DNA of 64,000 bases, taken from Actinomyces lilanjuaniae (GTDB lineage: Bacteria; Actinomycetota; Actinomycetes; Actinomycetales; Actinomycetaceae). Shown here piece after piece: positions 50,689 through 58,675 of the stretch (position 1 is its first letter; the number at the start of each line of letters is the position of its first letter). The stretch lies in contig NZ_CP032514.1 in NCBI RefSeq assembly GCF_003606385.1, positions 496,001-560,000 on the forward strand, in the 5' to 3' direction. The notes beneath the pieces are model-generated. The model was not told where the DNA came from. It was given only the letters and a program-made list of their open reading frames with translations, and did no database searches. The position numbers and the translations under genes were made by a program.

Positions 50689-51759
50689 GTGAGCACCCAT
50701 CACGGACCCTCCCGACCGGATGCGCGGCCCTGGTACGAGGGCGGGGACGAGCCCCCCGTGGCACCGCCGTGGTCTCAGGAACCACGTTCCCAGAAGCCAG
50801 CAGCCGGGTCTGCGGCAGCCCGTCCGGGCGGTGCTGCACGTGCCGCTGGAACGGGTGCGGGTACGGCGGGGGCTGGCGTTGGTGACCTGGACCTCTACCC
50901 CGAGGACTACCCCGAGGAGGACGGCGCCTACGCCACCCGGCTCGACGCCCACCCTCCCACCGAGCCTGGCCTCGTGGACCCGGCGTGGACACGGCTGGCC
51001 TTCGCGGGCCTGGTTCCTGTGCTCCTGGCAGTGAGCGCGGTCCTGCCGCCGTGGGTGCGCCTGGTGCTCGTCCTGCTGCTGGTGCCCTCCGCCGCGCAGG
51101 GCTGGTCGGCCCTGGTGCGTGCCCAGCACGACCGCGGTGCGACGGTCGTGCTGACGGCCTGCGGCTTCCTGGCGGCGGTCCTGGTGTTCCTGCGTCACGA
51201 CCTCGGCGCGGCGGGTCTGGTCATGGCCGGGTCGGTCCTGGCGGCCTTTGTGGCTCAGATCTGTCGCCGTGACGGTCGGCCCCACCTGGTAGAGGACCTG
51301 TCCTCAACTGTGTCCGGGTGCCTGGTGGTGGTCTCCGGCTCAGCCTGGTGCGCCCTGGAGGCCGGGGTGGCGGACCCTGCGGTGACCGTCCCCACCTGCC
51401 TGGCCCTGTTCGTCGGGGCGGCACTGACGGTCCTGGAGGTGCGAGCTACCGTCCTGGACCTGCTGACTGTCACTGTCCCGGTGCTCACGGCGGGTGTGGC
51501 CGGGGGACTGCTGGCCTCGGCCGGCTTCTTCGGCGTGACCCACACGGGAACTGCGGCTGCCCTCCAGAGCGCCGCCGCCTGCGTCATCGTCGGCTTCGTG
51601 GCGGGTGTGCTCATGGCGGCGGGCAACCGGGTGCTGTGGACCCACCGCTGGGTCCCGGGGGGGCGGGCCGCCGTGGCCTCCGCACTGGTGCCTGTCCTGG
51701 CGGTGGGGGTTCCGGTGTATGCCATCGCCCGGCTCATGGGCGGCTTTATCGCGGGGTGA
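50689..51759 (+). CDS. Polytopic membrane protein of unknown function
   Basis: 356 aa from GTG 50689; CACGAT ends 7 nt upstream, suggesting a leaderless mRNA (ATG 50680 would add three residues). The first 100 residues are Pro/Gly/Ala-rich and acidic. Then about eight hydrophobic helices follow, including FAGLVPVLLAVSAVLPPW, VRLVLVLLLVPSAAQGW, TVTVPVLTAGVAGGLLASA and a final VASALVPVLAVGVPVYAIA. No transporter motif is recognised. Divergent from the glnR-like gene. Confidence 0.7.
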   Translation: MSTHHGPSRPDARPWYEGGDEPPVAPPWSQEPRSQKPAAGSAAARPGGAARAAGTGAGTAGAGVGDLDLYPEDYPEEDGAYATRLDAHPPTEPGLVDPAWTRLAFAGLVPVLLAVSAVLPPWVRLVLVLLLVPSAAQGWSALVRAQHDRGATVVLTACGFLAAVLVFLRHDLGAAGLVMAGSVLAAFVAQICRRDGRPHLVEDLSSTVSGCLVVVSGSAWCALEAGVADPAVTVPTCLALFVGAALTVLEVRATVLDLLTVTVPVLTAGVAGGLLASAGFFGVTHTGTAAALQSAAACVIVGFVAGVLMAAGNRVLWTHRWVPGGRAAVASALVPVLAVGVPVYAIARLMGGFIAG

Positions 51760-51827
51760 CTGGTCGCTGGCCTGCTGACCGCTGCCGGGGTCCGTGTCGT
51801 GCCGACGTCCTGCCGTAGGCTAGGGTC

Positions 51828-52565
51828 ATGGCGTTCACCTTTCCTGACGGCCTCGCACCTGAGCTCTATCCGCTGGCCTGGCTGGTCGGCGGCTGGCGTG
51901 GCTACGGTGTCCTCACCTACGGCGAGACCGTTCCTGAGCAGGCCGTCTACCAGGAGATGGTCTTCGACCACGACGGCGGCCCCTACCTGCGCCAGCGCAC
52001 GACGATCTGGACGGTGGACGCCACCCGCAGCCAGGACCTCGACTTCGAGATGCCCGGGCTGGAGGGCGGGGACCGCCTGGCCCCCGCCCAGGTGTGGTCC
52101 ACCGAGACCGCCTACTGGCGCCCGGTGGCCCAGGAGGAGCCGGACCCCGATGACGCCGACACCCGCACCCCTGTCACCCGCCTGGAGCTGGTCTCCGCCG
52201 ACCCTGCCGGGCACGTCGCCGTCTGGGAGGGCTGGATCCAGGGACCGCGGGCGCAGGTGGCCTCCCAGGCGGTGGGACGGTCACGCACCGCGGCCGCGGT
52301 GACCCAGATGTCACGCATGGTCGGCCTCGTCGGCGGGGACCTCATGTGGACCCAGGACATGGCCGCCTTCGGTGTCGAGGAGCTGACCACCTACGCCTCC
52401 GGCCGTCTGGGCAGGGTGGCGGAGCCTGACGCCCCTCCCAGTGATCCCGCTGCGCCCGCCTCCGCCCCGGGCGGCCGCGGTGTCGGCCTGGAGGACGCCG
52501 CTGCGCAAGGCGCTGGTGCCGGGAGCGCTGGCCCCGAGGGGGGCGGACGGGGAAGGACGTCCTGA
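51828..52565 (+). CDS. Nitrobindin / FABP-family heme protein
   Basis: 245 aa; ATG 51828 lies 6 nt after TAGGCT (leaderless). The beta-barrel pattern YPLAWLVGGWRGYGVLTYGE, VYQEMVFDHDGGPYLRQRTT, ETAYWRPV and VTRLELVSADPAGHVAVWEG is that of the nitrobindin (THAP4-like, formerly DUF1794) family, which binds heme and can isomerise peroxynitrite. Residues after 195 are a low-complexity tail. It overlaps ygfZ by one base (TGATG), a pairing frequent in actinobacteria. Confidence 0.85.
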   Translation: MAFTFPDGLAPELYPLAWLVGGWRGYGVLTYGETVPEQAVYQEMVFDHDGGPYLRQRTTIWTVDATRSQDLDFEMPGLEGGDRLAPAQVWSTETAYWRPVAQEEPDPDDADTRTPVTRLELVSADPAGHVAVWEGWIQGPRAQVASQAVGRSRTAAAVTQMSRMVGLVGGDLMWTQDMAAFGVEELTTYASGRLGRVAEPDAPPSDPAAPASAPGGRGVGLEDAAAQGAGAGSAGPEGGGRGRTS

Positions 52566-53890
52566 TGCTGCCCTCGCCGCTGCTGGGCCGTACCGGTGCC
52601 GTCGCCGGGCCCGGGGGGGACCCGGACTCAGCTGTGCCCGCCCACTACGGGGACCCGCTGCGCGAGCAGGTCGCCCTGGCCGCCGGGCGGGCACTGAGCG
52701 CCCTGGCCCGCGACGTCGTGATCGTGACCGGCCCTGATCGCCTGAGCTGGCTGACCACCCTGTCCAGCCAGGTGCTGACTGATCTTGCCCCCGGCGACGG
52801 CGGGGCTGAGGCCCTGCTCATGGACGCCCACGGCCGTATCGCCCACGCCCTGGCGGCTCTTGATGACGGCCAGCGCCTCCTTCTGGTGACCGAGGCCGGG
52901 TTCGGCGAGGACCTGGCGGGCTTCCTGGAGTCGATGCGGTTCATGCTCCGGGTCGAGGTGCGGGCTGCCGAGGAGCTGGCCGTACTGGGTGCCATGGGAG
53001 ACGGCGTGGCCCGTCTGGAGGAGGCCGCCCGGCCGGAGCACTGGCTGGGCACCTGGCGTGACCCCTGGCCGGGGGTGGTCGAGGGCGGGACCAGCTACGA
53101 CGTCGGCCTGGAGGGGCGCCCGCACCCCGGTGCCGGGTACCGGGCGGGCTGGGTGGTTGTTCCCGCCGGTGACGTCCCTGAGGTGGTGCGCGCCTACGAG
53201 CGCGGCCTGGACAGGGACGCCGCCGGGGAGGCTGCCGGGCAGGGCGGCTCGATCAGTGGGGCGCAGGGAGGGGAGCACGCGGTCGCCGGGAGTGCCCTGG
53301 CTGGCTCCATGGCCTGGGAGGCGCTGCGGGTGGAGGCGGGGCGCCCGCGCCAGGCGCGTGAGGCTGACGCTCGTGCCATCCCCCACGAGCTGGACTGGCT
53401 GCGTACCGCCGTGCACCTGACCAAGGGCTGCTACCCGGGCCAGGAGACGGTGGCGCGCACCGTCAACCTGGGGCGGCCCCCGCGCCGCCTGACCGTCCTC
53501 CAGCTCGACGGCCTGGGCGGGGAGCTGCCCGCTCCCGGTGCGGCGGTGCGCCTGGGGGAGCGTACTGTGGGCGCCGTGACCTCGGTGGCGCGCCACCACG
53601 AGCTGGGACCGATGGCGCTGGCTCTGCTGCGTCGGGGGGTGCCGCTGGGTGAGCCGCTGACGGTGGCGGTGACCGAGGCCGACCAGGACATCGGCCGGGA
53701 GGAGACTGGCCACGGTGGCCAGGACGGCAGGGACTCTGGGACCGGATCGCAGGAGCTGCGTGAGGTGGGGCGCGTCGCGGCCGCTCAGGAGCCCCTGGTC
53801 TCCCCTCAGGGGCGTGCCCAGGCCAGTCCCGCCGAGCGTCCCGGGGCCGGGCTGCGCAGTGCCGGGACACGCGGGACGGGTCAGGGCTGA
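52565..53890 (+). CDS. ygfZ: Folate-binding protein YgfZ (GcvT-like)
   Basis: Tetrahydrofolate-dependent factor for assembly or repair of iron-sulfur clusters. 441 aa. GcvT-like fold with LSWLTTLSSQVLTDLAPGDG, RIAHALAALDDGQRLLLVTE and the family signature KGCYPGQETVAR at about 290-301. Residues after 375 are a Gly/Gln/Arg-rich disordered tail. ATG overlaps the nitrobindin stop. Confidence 0.9.
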   Translation: MLPSPLLGRTGAVAGPGGDPDSAVPAHYGDPLREQVALAAGRALSALARDVVIVTGPDRLSWLTTLSSQVLTDLAPGDGGAEALLMDAHGRIAHALAALDDGQRLLLVTEAGFGEDLAGFLESMRFMLRVEVRAAEELAVLGAMGDGVARLEEAARPEHWLGTWRDPWPGVVEGGTSYDVGLEGRPHPGAGYRAGWVVVPAGDVPEVVRAYERGLDRDAAGEAAGQGGSISGAQGGEHAVAGSALAGSMAWEALRVEAGRPRQAREADARAIPHELDWLRTAVHLTKGCYPGQETVARTVNLGRPPRRLTVLQLDGLGGELPAPGAAVRLGERTVGAVTSVARHHELGPMALALLRRGVPLGEPLTVAVTEADQDIGREETGHGGQDGRDSGTGSQELREVGRVAAAQEPLVSPQGRAQASPAERPGAGLRSAGTRGTGQG

Positions 53891-53955
53891 TACAGCCGGG
53901 CTCCGCTGGGAGAGGACAGTTCTGGCCGTCCTGAGGGCTGGCCCAGGCCGGAAGG

Positions 53956-53961
53956 TAGACT
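53956..53961 (+). promoter_or_regulatory. -10 box for a leaderless DUF2516 gene
   Basis: TAGACT followed by 6 nt and GTG 53968. Same geometry as at 51816-51821 (TAGGCT), 9676, 19535, 34940 and 39272. Confidence 0.45.
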
Positions 53962-53967
53962 GACGGC

Positions 53968-54375
53968 GTGGATGTGCTGGTGATGACTGCGATCTACCTG
54001 GACCAGGCTGTCCTCTGGGCTTGGAGGCTCAGCCAGCTTGTCGCTGTCCTCCTGGGCGTGTGGGCACTCATCGACGCCCTCATGCGCGACTCCTCCCACT
54101 TTGTGGCTGCGGGCAAGCGCACCAAGGGGTTCTGGGTCGGTCTCACCGCCGCTGGCACCGTCCTGGCCTATTTCACAGCGCCAACCTCCCTGCTGGGGCT
54201 GTTAGGGGTCGTAGCCAGCGCGGTGTACCTGGCTGACGTCCGCCCCGCCCTGCGTCTCTACACCCCGGTGCGAGTACGCTCCTCCATCCGTATCCCGGGG
54301 CGTGCCCAGCAAAAGCGGCCGGGGGGCCAGCGCGGTGGTGGGCGCGGTCCTCGCGACTGGCGTCCGGGACGCTGA
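53968..54375 (+). CDS. DUF2516 family membrane protein
   Basis: 135 aa, GTG start. Three hydrophobic helices: an N-terminal [20 protein letters not shown], then a conserved soluble turn [20 protein letters not shown] with RTKGFW, and helices [16 protein letters not shown] and [19 protein letters not shown]. This is the DUF2516 pattern, actinobacteria-specific, function unknown. The C-terminal 30 residues are basic. Overlaps dtd (TGATG). Confidence 0.85.
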   Translation: MDVLVMTAIYLDQAVLWAWRLSQLVAVLLGVWALIDALMRDSSHFVAAGKRTKGFWVGLTAAGTVLAYFTAPTSLLGLLGVVASAVYLADVRPALRLYTPVRVRSSIRIPGRAQQKRPGGQRGGGRGPRDWRPGR

Positions 54376-54836
54376 TGCGCGCCGTGCTCCAGCGCGTCAG
54401 GCGCGCTGCCGTGCGGGTTGACGGTGAGGTGGTCGGTGAGATCACCAGGCCGGGGCTCATGGCCCTGGTGGGGGTGACCCACGAGGACGGCGTCGCCCAA
54501 GCGGGTGTCATTGCCCGCAAGATTGCAGACCTGCGGCTGCTGGAGGATGACGGGGACGCCCACGCGGGTGCGCCCGGCCCCGAGCGCTCCGTGGCCGACC
54601 TGGGTGCGCCGGTGCTCGTGGTCTCCCAGTTCACCCTCTACGGGGACGCGCGCAAGGGACGGCGCCCCACCTGGAATCGGGCGGCTCCCGCAGAGGTGGC
54701 CCAACCGCTGGTGGAGGCGGTGGTGGCTGACCTGCGCGCTCGTGGCCTGGAGGTCGCAAGCGGTCGCTTCGGGGCGCACATGGAGATTGACATGGTTGCT
54801 GACGGTCCCGTGACGCTCCTGGTGGAGGCGCAGTGA
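54375..54836 (+). CDS. dtd: D-aminoacyl-tRNA deacylase
   Basis: Removes D-amino acids, and glycine, from mischarged tRNAs. 153 aa, the normal length. Typical elements: [20 protein letters not shown] at the start, the SQFTLYGD motif (about residue 87) and the cis-Pro GP motif in [11 protein letters not shown] near the end. Overlaps the following phosphopantetheinyl transferase by GTGA. Confidence 0.93.
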   Translation: MRAVLQRVRRAAVRVDGEVVGEITRPGLMALVGVTHEDGVAQAGVIARKIADLRLLEDDGDAHAGAPGPERSVADLGAPVLVVSQFTLYGDARKGRRPTWNRAAPAEVAQPLVEAVVADLRARGLEVASGRFGAHMEIDMVADGPVTLLVEAQ

Positions 54837-55492
54837 GCGCTGGGGCGCACCTGCTAGACCGCGTGGTCCCTCCCTGTGTCGTGGTCTGCGAGGTGGGGAC
54901 TGATGTCGAGGAGCCGCTGTTCCCCGCGGAGGAGAGGCACATTGCCCGGGCGGTCGCCAAGCGGCGTGCCGAGTTCACCACGGTGCGCTACTGTGCCCGC
55001 CAGGCGCTGCGGGGCCTGGGGCGGCAACGTCCGGTCATGGTGCCGGGCGACCGGGGCGAGCCGACCTGGCCTGACGGGGTGGTGGGCTCCCTCACCCACT
55101 GTGAGGGCTACCGGGCGGCGGGCGTCGCGCGCTCGCAGGAGGTGTCCTCCCTTGGTATCGACGCTGAGCCCAACAGCCCGCTGCCTTCAGGGGTCCTGGA
55201 CGTCGTCGCCTCCGCTGCGGAGCGTGACCACCTGGGAGCCGTGTCCGCCCAGCGTCCCGAGGTCGCCTTTGACCGTCTGCTGTTCAGCATCAAGGAGAGC
55301 GTGTACAAGGCGTGGTTCCCCCTGGAGCGCTGCTGGTTGGGGTTCGACGACGCCGAGGTACGGATCGACCTGGGAGGTGGCTTTCAGGCCCGTCTGCAGG
55401 CTGCCGCGGCGCCGTGGCACAGCGTGAGGGGGGCGTGGGCGTGCAGCGGGAGCCATGTCGCCAGCGTCGTGGTCATGCCCGCTACGTTCTAG
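54833..55492 (+). CDS. 4'-phosphopantetheinyl transferase (EntD-like)
   Basis: Attaches the CoA phosphopantetheine arm to carrier proteins. 219 aa. Family motifs in order: [23 protein letters not shown] (Mg2+ Asp/Glu) and [16 protein letters not shown] start overlapping dtd. No carrier protein or synthase gene lies nearby, but the next plus-strand gene encodes a dehydratase-like protein that would act on carrier-bound substrates. Confidence 0.88.
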   Translation: MSAGAHLLDRVVPPCVVVCEVGTDVEEPLFPAEERHIARAVAKRRAEFTTVRYCARQALRGLGRQRPVMVPGDRGEPTWPDGVVGSLTHCEGYRAAGVARSQEVSSLGIDAEPNSPLPSGVLDVVASAAERDHLGAVSAQRPEVAFDRLLFSIKESVYKAWFPLERCWLGFDDAEVRIDLGGGFQARLQAAAAPWHSVRGAWACSGSHVASVVVMPATF

Positions 55493-55628
55493 GCCTACTG
55501 TGTGCCGGGGTAGGTGCCGGATTGCTGCTGGGCGGCCCACCAGCTCCCTGGCAGGCCCCGTGGCCGGGAGGAGGGGTCGGGACGTGGTTGACCCGCTGTG
55601 ACACCGGTTGCTAGGCTGCTTCTTGTTA

Positions 55629-55640
55629 TTTCATATGAAA
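55629..55640. promoter_or_regulatory. 12-bp palindrome before the hotdog gene
   Basis: TTTCATATGAAA is a perfect palindrome in an AT-rich patch 80 bp upstream of GTG 55721, close to a TTGTTA that could be a -35 element. Confidence 0.4.
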
Positions 55641-55720
55641 GTTAAGGCGCTGGTTGTTAGAGGAGCGCGTCCTGACGTCGTCCTCCGTGCGGCGCCTGTA
55701 GTTATGGAGCGGAGGTTCCT

Positions 55721-56698
55721 GTGAGCAGTGCGGTCCCAGCTGGGCAGCGTGGGCAACCGCCTTCCCCGGTGGAGGCTCCCGTGCTCATGGAGGAGGAGGC
55801 AGAGGGGTTTACGGCTGTCCAGCACGCCCCTGCCAGTTCTCCCTACCAGGACGGCCACTACCCGGGTGCCCCCGTGTATCCCGGGGTATTTCTCATAGAG
55901 ACGGCCTTCAGGGCGGCGTGCCTCTACCTAGAGAGCCGCGGTGGTGGTCGGCTCTGCCTGGCTGAGGTCAGCAGGGCACGTTTCTCCGCCCCCGGGTTCC
56001 CCGGGGACTCGTTCACGGTACAGGCCGGGACGCGCCAGCTGTCCGCCTCCTGCTGGGAGGTCCGGGCGCAGTGCCTGCGCTCGCGCGACGGCCAGCGCCT
56101 GGCAGACCTGGTGCTTCGCCTCCGGCGGGCCGAGGCTGCGGACGAGGAGGACGGGGAGTCTGCGACGGCAGCATCAGGAACAGCAGCAGGAACAGGGACA
56201 GGCAGGACTAGGACGACGGCCGAGGTGCCGGTCGGCAGGGAGGCCGCCGGTGACTGGGATACCCACTCACTCATCCCGCACCGGGGTGAGATGCTTCTTC
56301 TGTCGGAGGTCCTCGGCATCGAGGCGGGCAGGACGGTGCGGGCGACCCACCGCGTCAGTACTGACGAGCCCTGCTTCCGGGGTGCCTGCCTGACGGACAC
56401 CCCGTGCCCCGCTCCCTGGCCGCGGACCCTGATGACCGAGTTCATCGGCCAGGCTGCGGTACTGCTGTGCTCCTACAGCAGCGGCAGAGGGGCTGACGGC
56501 CCCCCACCCTTGTTCACGCGGGCCAGGGGCGTCAGGTTCCTGGGTGACGCCTTCCCCGGGGACACGGTCACCGCAGAGGTGGAGGCCGACCACATCGGCA
56601 GCCCCGCGGCTCTGCTCCGAGCCAGGGCCTGGGTGGGCGACAGGCTCGTGTGCGAGATCGACCAGGCCATGATCGTCTACAGCGACATTGGGGGATGA
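55721..56698 (+). CDS. Tandem hotdog FabA/FabZ-like dehydratase
   Basis: 325 aa, GTG with GGAGG upstream. The N-terminal hotdog (about 35-135) has DGHYPGAPVYPGVFLIE, matching the FabZ active-site loop with His, the helix-start PGV and a Glu. A Thr/Gly-rich linker follows. The C-terminal hotdog (about 180-320) has LIPHRGEMLLLSEV, CFRGACL at the place of the His loop (no His) and MTEFIGQAAVLL. One domain thus has the His and the other an intact EFIGQ helix, so a composite site is possible. It probably dehydrates or binds beta-hydroxyacyl groups on a carrier protein. Confidence 0.7.
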   Translation: MSSAVPAGQRGQPPSPVEAPVLMEEEAEGFTAVQHAPASSPYQDGHYPGAPVYPGVFLIETAFRAACLYLESRGGGRLCLAEVSRARFSAPGFPGDSFTVQAGTRQLSASCWEVRAQCLRSRDGQRLADLVLRLRRAEAADEEDGESATAASGTAAGTGTGRTRTTAEVPVGREAAGDWDTHSLIPHRGEMLLLSEVLGIEAGRTVRATHRVSTDEPCFRGACLTDTPCPAPWPRTLMTEFIGQAAVLLCSYSSGRGADGPPPLFTRARGVRFLGDAFPGDTVTAEVEADHIGSPAALLRARAWVGDRLVCEIDQAMIVYSDIGG

Positions 56699-56732
56699 CA
56701 CGTCGCGGGATGACATCGAGGGCGCTCAGCCC

Positions 56733-57359
56733 TCAGGCTGAGGGACATGAGGCGGGATCGGGTCGGGGAGGCAAACCGATGAGGAGGAGGAGCTGGTCGG
56801 TGAGCTGGTCGGTGATCCTGTCCACGTCCTTCTCGTTGAGCAGGTAGAGGCGGACGTAGGGGACGCCCAGCAGGGTGGCGTGAAACTCGTTGATGTTGAC
56901 AGGGTGGGGGACCGGCTCGTTGAGGACGGAGGAGATGTCGTCGTGGGCACTCTTGATCAGGACGCTCTCCATGGAGGCGCGAAGCTTGGGGTTGCCCGCC
57001 ATCTCCGCCAGGAGTCCTGGGATGACAGCCAGGCCGACGGGGGAGGCGATCATCGTCACAGTGCTCTCCGCCAGTTGCCGGATGCTGTCCTGGACGCAGC
57101 TCGGGTCACTGGCGGCCTGGCCATCCTCGCCCTGTGCCGTGGGGTGGAGAATGAGGTCGAAGACCATCTCCGCCTTGGAGCCCCACCGGCGGTAGATGGT
57201 GGTCTTGGCTACCCCGGACTCCTGCGCGACTCCCTCGATAGTTAGTCCCGTGTAGCCGTGCTGGACCACGAGGTCCCTGACGGCAGCCGCCAGCTGTGCA
57301 TCGGTGTGGGCGCGTCGCGAGGCGTAGTGGCTGGTTCTGCGTGGCTCTGCGGGGTCCAT
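56733..57359 (-). CDS. TetR-family transcriptional regulator
   Basis: 208 aa from ATG 57359, which follows AAGGAG by about 13 nt; ATG 57386 would add nine residues. N-terminal HTH: VVQHGYTGLTIEGVAQESGV and AKTTIYRRWGSKAEMVFDLI. The C-terminal helices resemble the TetR_C domain of the AcrR type. It is divergent from the oxidoreductase gene 274 bp away, which is its most likely target, through TACG-TTT-CGTA at 57600-57610. Confidence 0.85.
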   Translation of the reverse strand: MDPAEPRRTSHYASRRAHTDAQLAAAVRDLVVQHGYTGLTIEGVAQESGVAKTTIYRRWGSKAEMVFDLILHPTAQGEDGQAASDPSCVQDSIRQLAESTVTMIASPVGLAVIPGLLAEMAGNPKLRASMESVLIKSAHDDISSVLNEPVPHPVNINEFHATLLGVPYVRLYLLNEKDVDRITDQLTDQLLLLIGLPPRPDPASCPSA

Positions 57360-57599
57360 GGTGGTGGGGTCTCTCCTTGTGGTCATGAACAGTGCCGCGG
57401 TGCTCCGCTGGTGCGCGTGCACGCGCCGTGATCGCCGCTGGCGCACAGTTCTGGGAGGAAAGTCAGACTACTACAGCGCTGGCACCCCGGTGGGCAGCGC
57501 CTGCGCCACCTGCTGAGGCGGGCGCGGACCTGTCGACTCCGACGCGACACGTTGCTGTGTGCTCACGAAGGGCTGGGGCACGCCATCGAGGTGCTACGA

Positions 57600-57610
57600 T
57601 ACGTTTCGTA
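57600..57610. promoter_or_regulatory. Small dyad before the oxidoreductase gene
   Basis: TACG-TTT-CGTA, 22 bp upstream of ATG 57633, within an AT-rich patch. Suitable as part of a TetR operator or as a -10 overlap. Confidence 0.3.
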
Positions 57611-57632
57611 AACATCGTCTGAGGAGGACTCG

Positions 57633-58592
57633 ATGGACGAGAGCCAGATGTGGGCCGTTCAGTACCGCCGCTACGGCGGACCCGAGGTGATGGAGGTGGG
57701 GCAGGCGGCTGTGCCGAGCCCCTCGGCTGCGCAGGTGCTGGTCGAGGTATCTGCGTTCAGCCTCAACCAGCTGGACCTGGACGGGCGGGCCGGGAGGATG
57801 CGGCCCATGATGGGGTTCGGTTTCCCTAAGGGCTCGGGGGTGGACTTCGTCGGCAGGGTTGTGCAGGGCGGTGGTCGTGCAGCAGGAGTAGATGACGGCG
57901 ACGTGGTGTGGGGCTACACCGGCCTGAAGCCGCCGGGGCGGGCCGCCGCTGCGGCTCAGTACGTGGCCACTGGCGCTGACCAGGTAGCCAGGGCGCCTAG
58001 GACCATACCCCCGGGTGAGGCGGCCGCGCTCCCGCTGGTGGGGCTGACCGCTCTGCAGGCGCTGCGGGCGCTGCGTGTGGGCAGCGGCAAGCAGGTCCTG
58101 GTCGTCGGGGGCAATGGCGGGGTCGGGTCGGCTACCATCCAGGTGGCTCGCCTGCTCGGTGCCGAGGTGGACGCGGTGGTCGGTCGGCAGAGTCAGGCGG
58201 CTGAGCGGGCTGGCGCGAGGCAGCTCTACAACTACCACTCTGGTGGGCCGGAGCAGATCACCAGGAAGTACGACGCCGTCGTCAACGCCGCGGGGGCCAG
58301 CATGCTCGCCTACAGGAGGACGACTGCCCGCGGAGGCGAGGTCATGGCGCTGTCCCCGGCTGCGATACCGCTGGTCGTCTTGTCTCTCCTCAGTCCCGGT
58401 GCCAGGATCCGGACGATGTCGGCCAGGTCGGTGCCCGAGGACCTGACCTGGCTGGCCGACCGTGTAGACGACGGGTCGCTAGTCCCCATCATCGACACGA
58501 GCTACGAGCTCAAGGACGTCGCCCGGATGCACGAGGACGCGCAGGCGCGGTCGGCCTGCGGAAAGCGTGTGGTGGTTGTGGGGCAGCACTGA
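57633..58592 (+). CDS. Zinc-independent alcohol dehydrogenase-like oxidoreductase
   Basis: 319 aa, ATG with GAGGAGG upstream. MDR superfamily: N-terminal GroES-like domain (VLVEVSAFSLNQLDLDGRAG; GVDFVGRVVQGG) and Rossmann domain with VLVVGGNGGVGSATIQVARL. No zinc-binding Cys/His cluster is present, so it resembles NADPH:quinone reductases. Substrate unknown. The divergent TetR gene probably controls it, as is common for stress-responsive quinone reductases. Confidence 0.88.
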   Translation: MDESQMWAVQYRRYGGPEVMEVGQAAVPSPSAAQVLVEVSAFSLNQLDLDGRAGRMRPMMGFGFPKGSGVDFVGRVVQGGGRAAGVDDGDVVWGYTGLKPPGRAAAAAQYVATGADQVARAPRTIPPGEAAALPLVGLTALQALRALRVGSGKQVLVVGGNGGVGSATIQVARLLGAEVDAVVGRQSQAAERAGARQLYNYHSGGPEQITRKYDAVVNAAGASMLAYRRTTARGGEVMALSPAAIPLVVLSLLSPGARIRTMSARSVPEDLTWLADRVDDGSLVPIIDTSYELKDVARMHEDAQARSACGKRVVVVGQH

Positions 58593-58675
58593 GCGGCACC
58601 GGGGTTGCTGGGCCTGCTCCCCACGTCACGGGGTGCCACAAAGGCGTCCCGGCACACCGATAGGGCCAGCAGAGG

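Noticed and set aside
56795..56825. Direct repeat of TGGTCGGTGA
   Set aside because: Two copies only, encoding DQLTDQL in the TetR protein; no regulatory setting.
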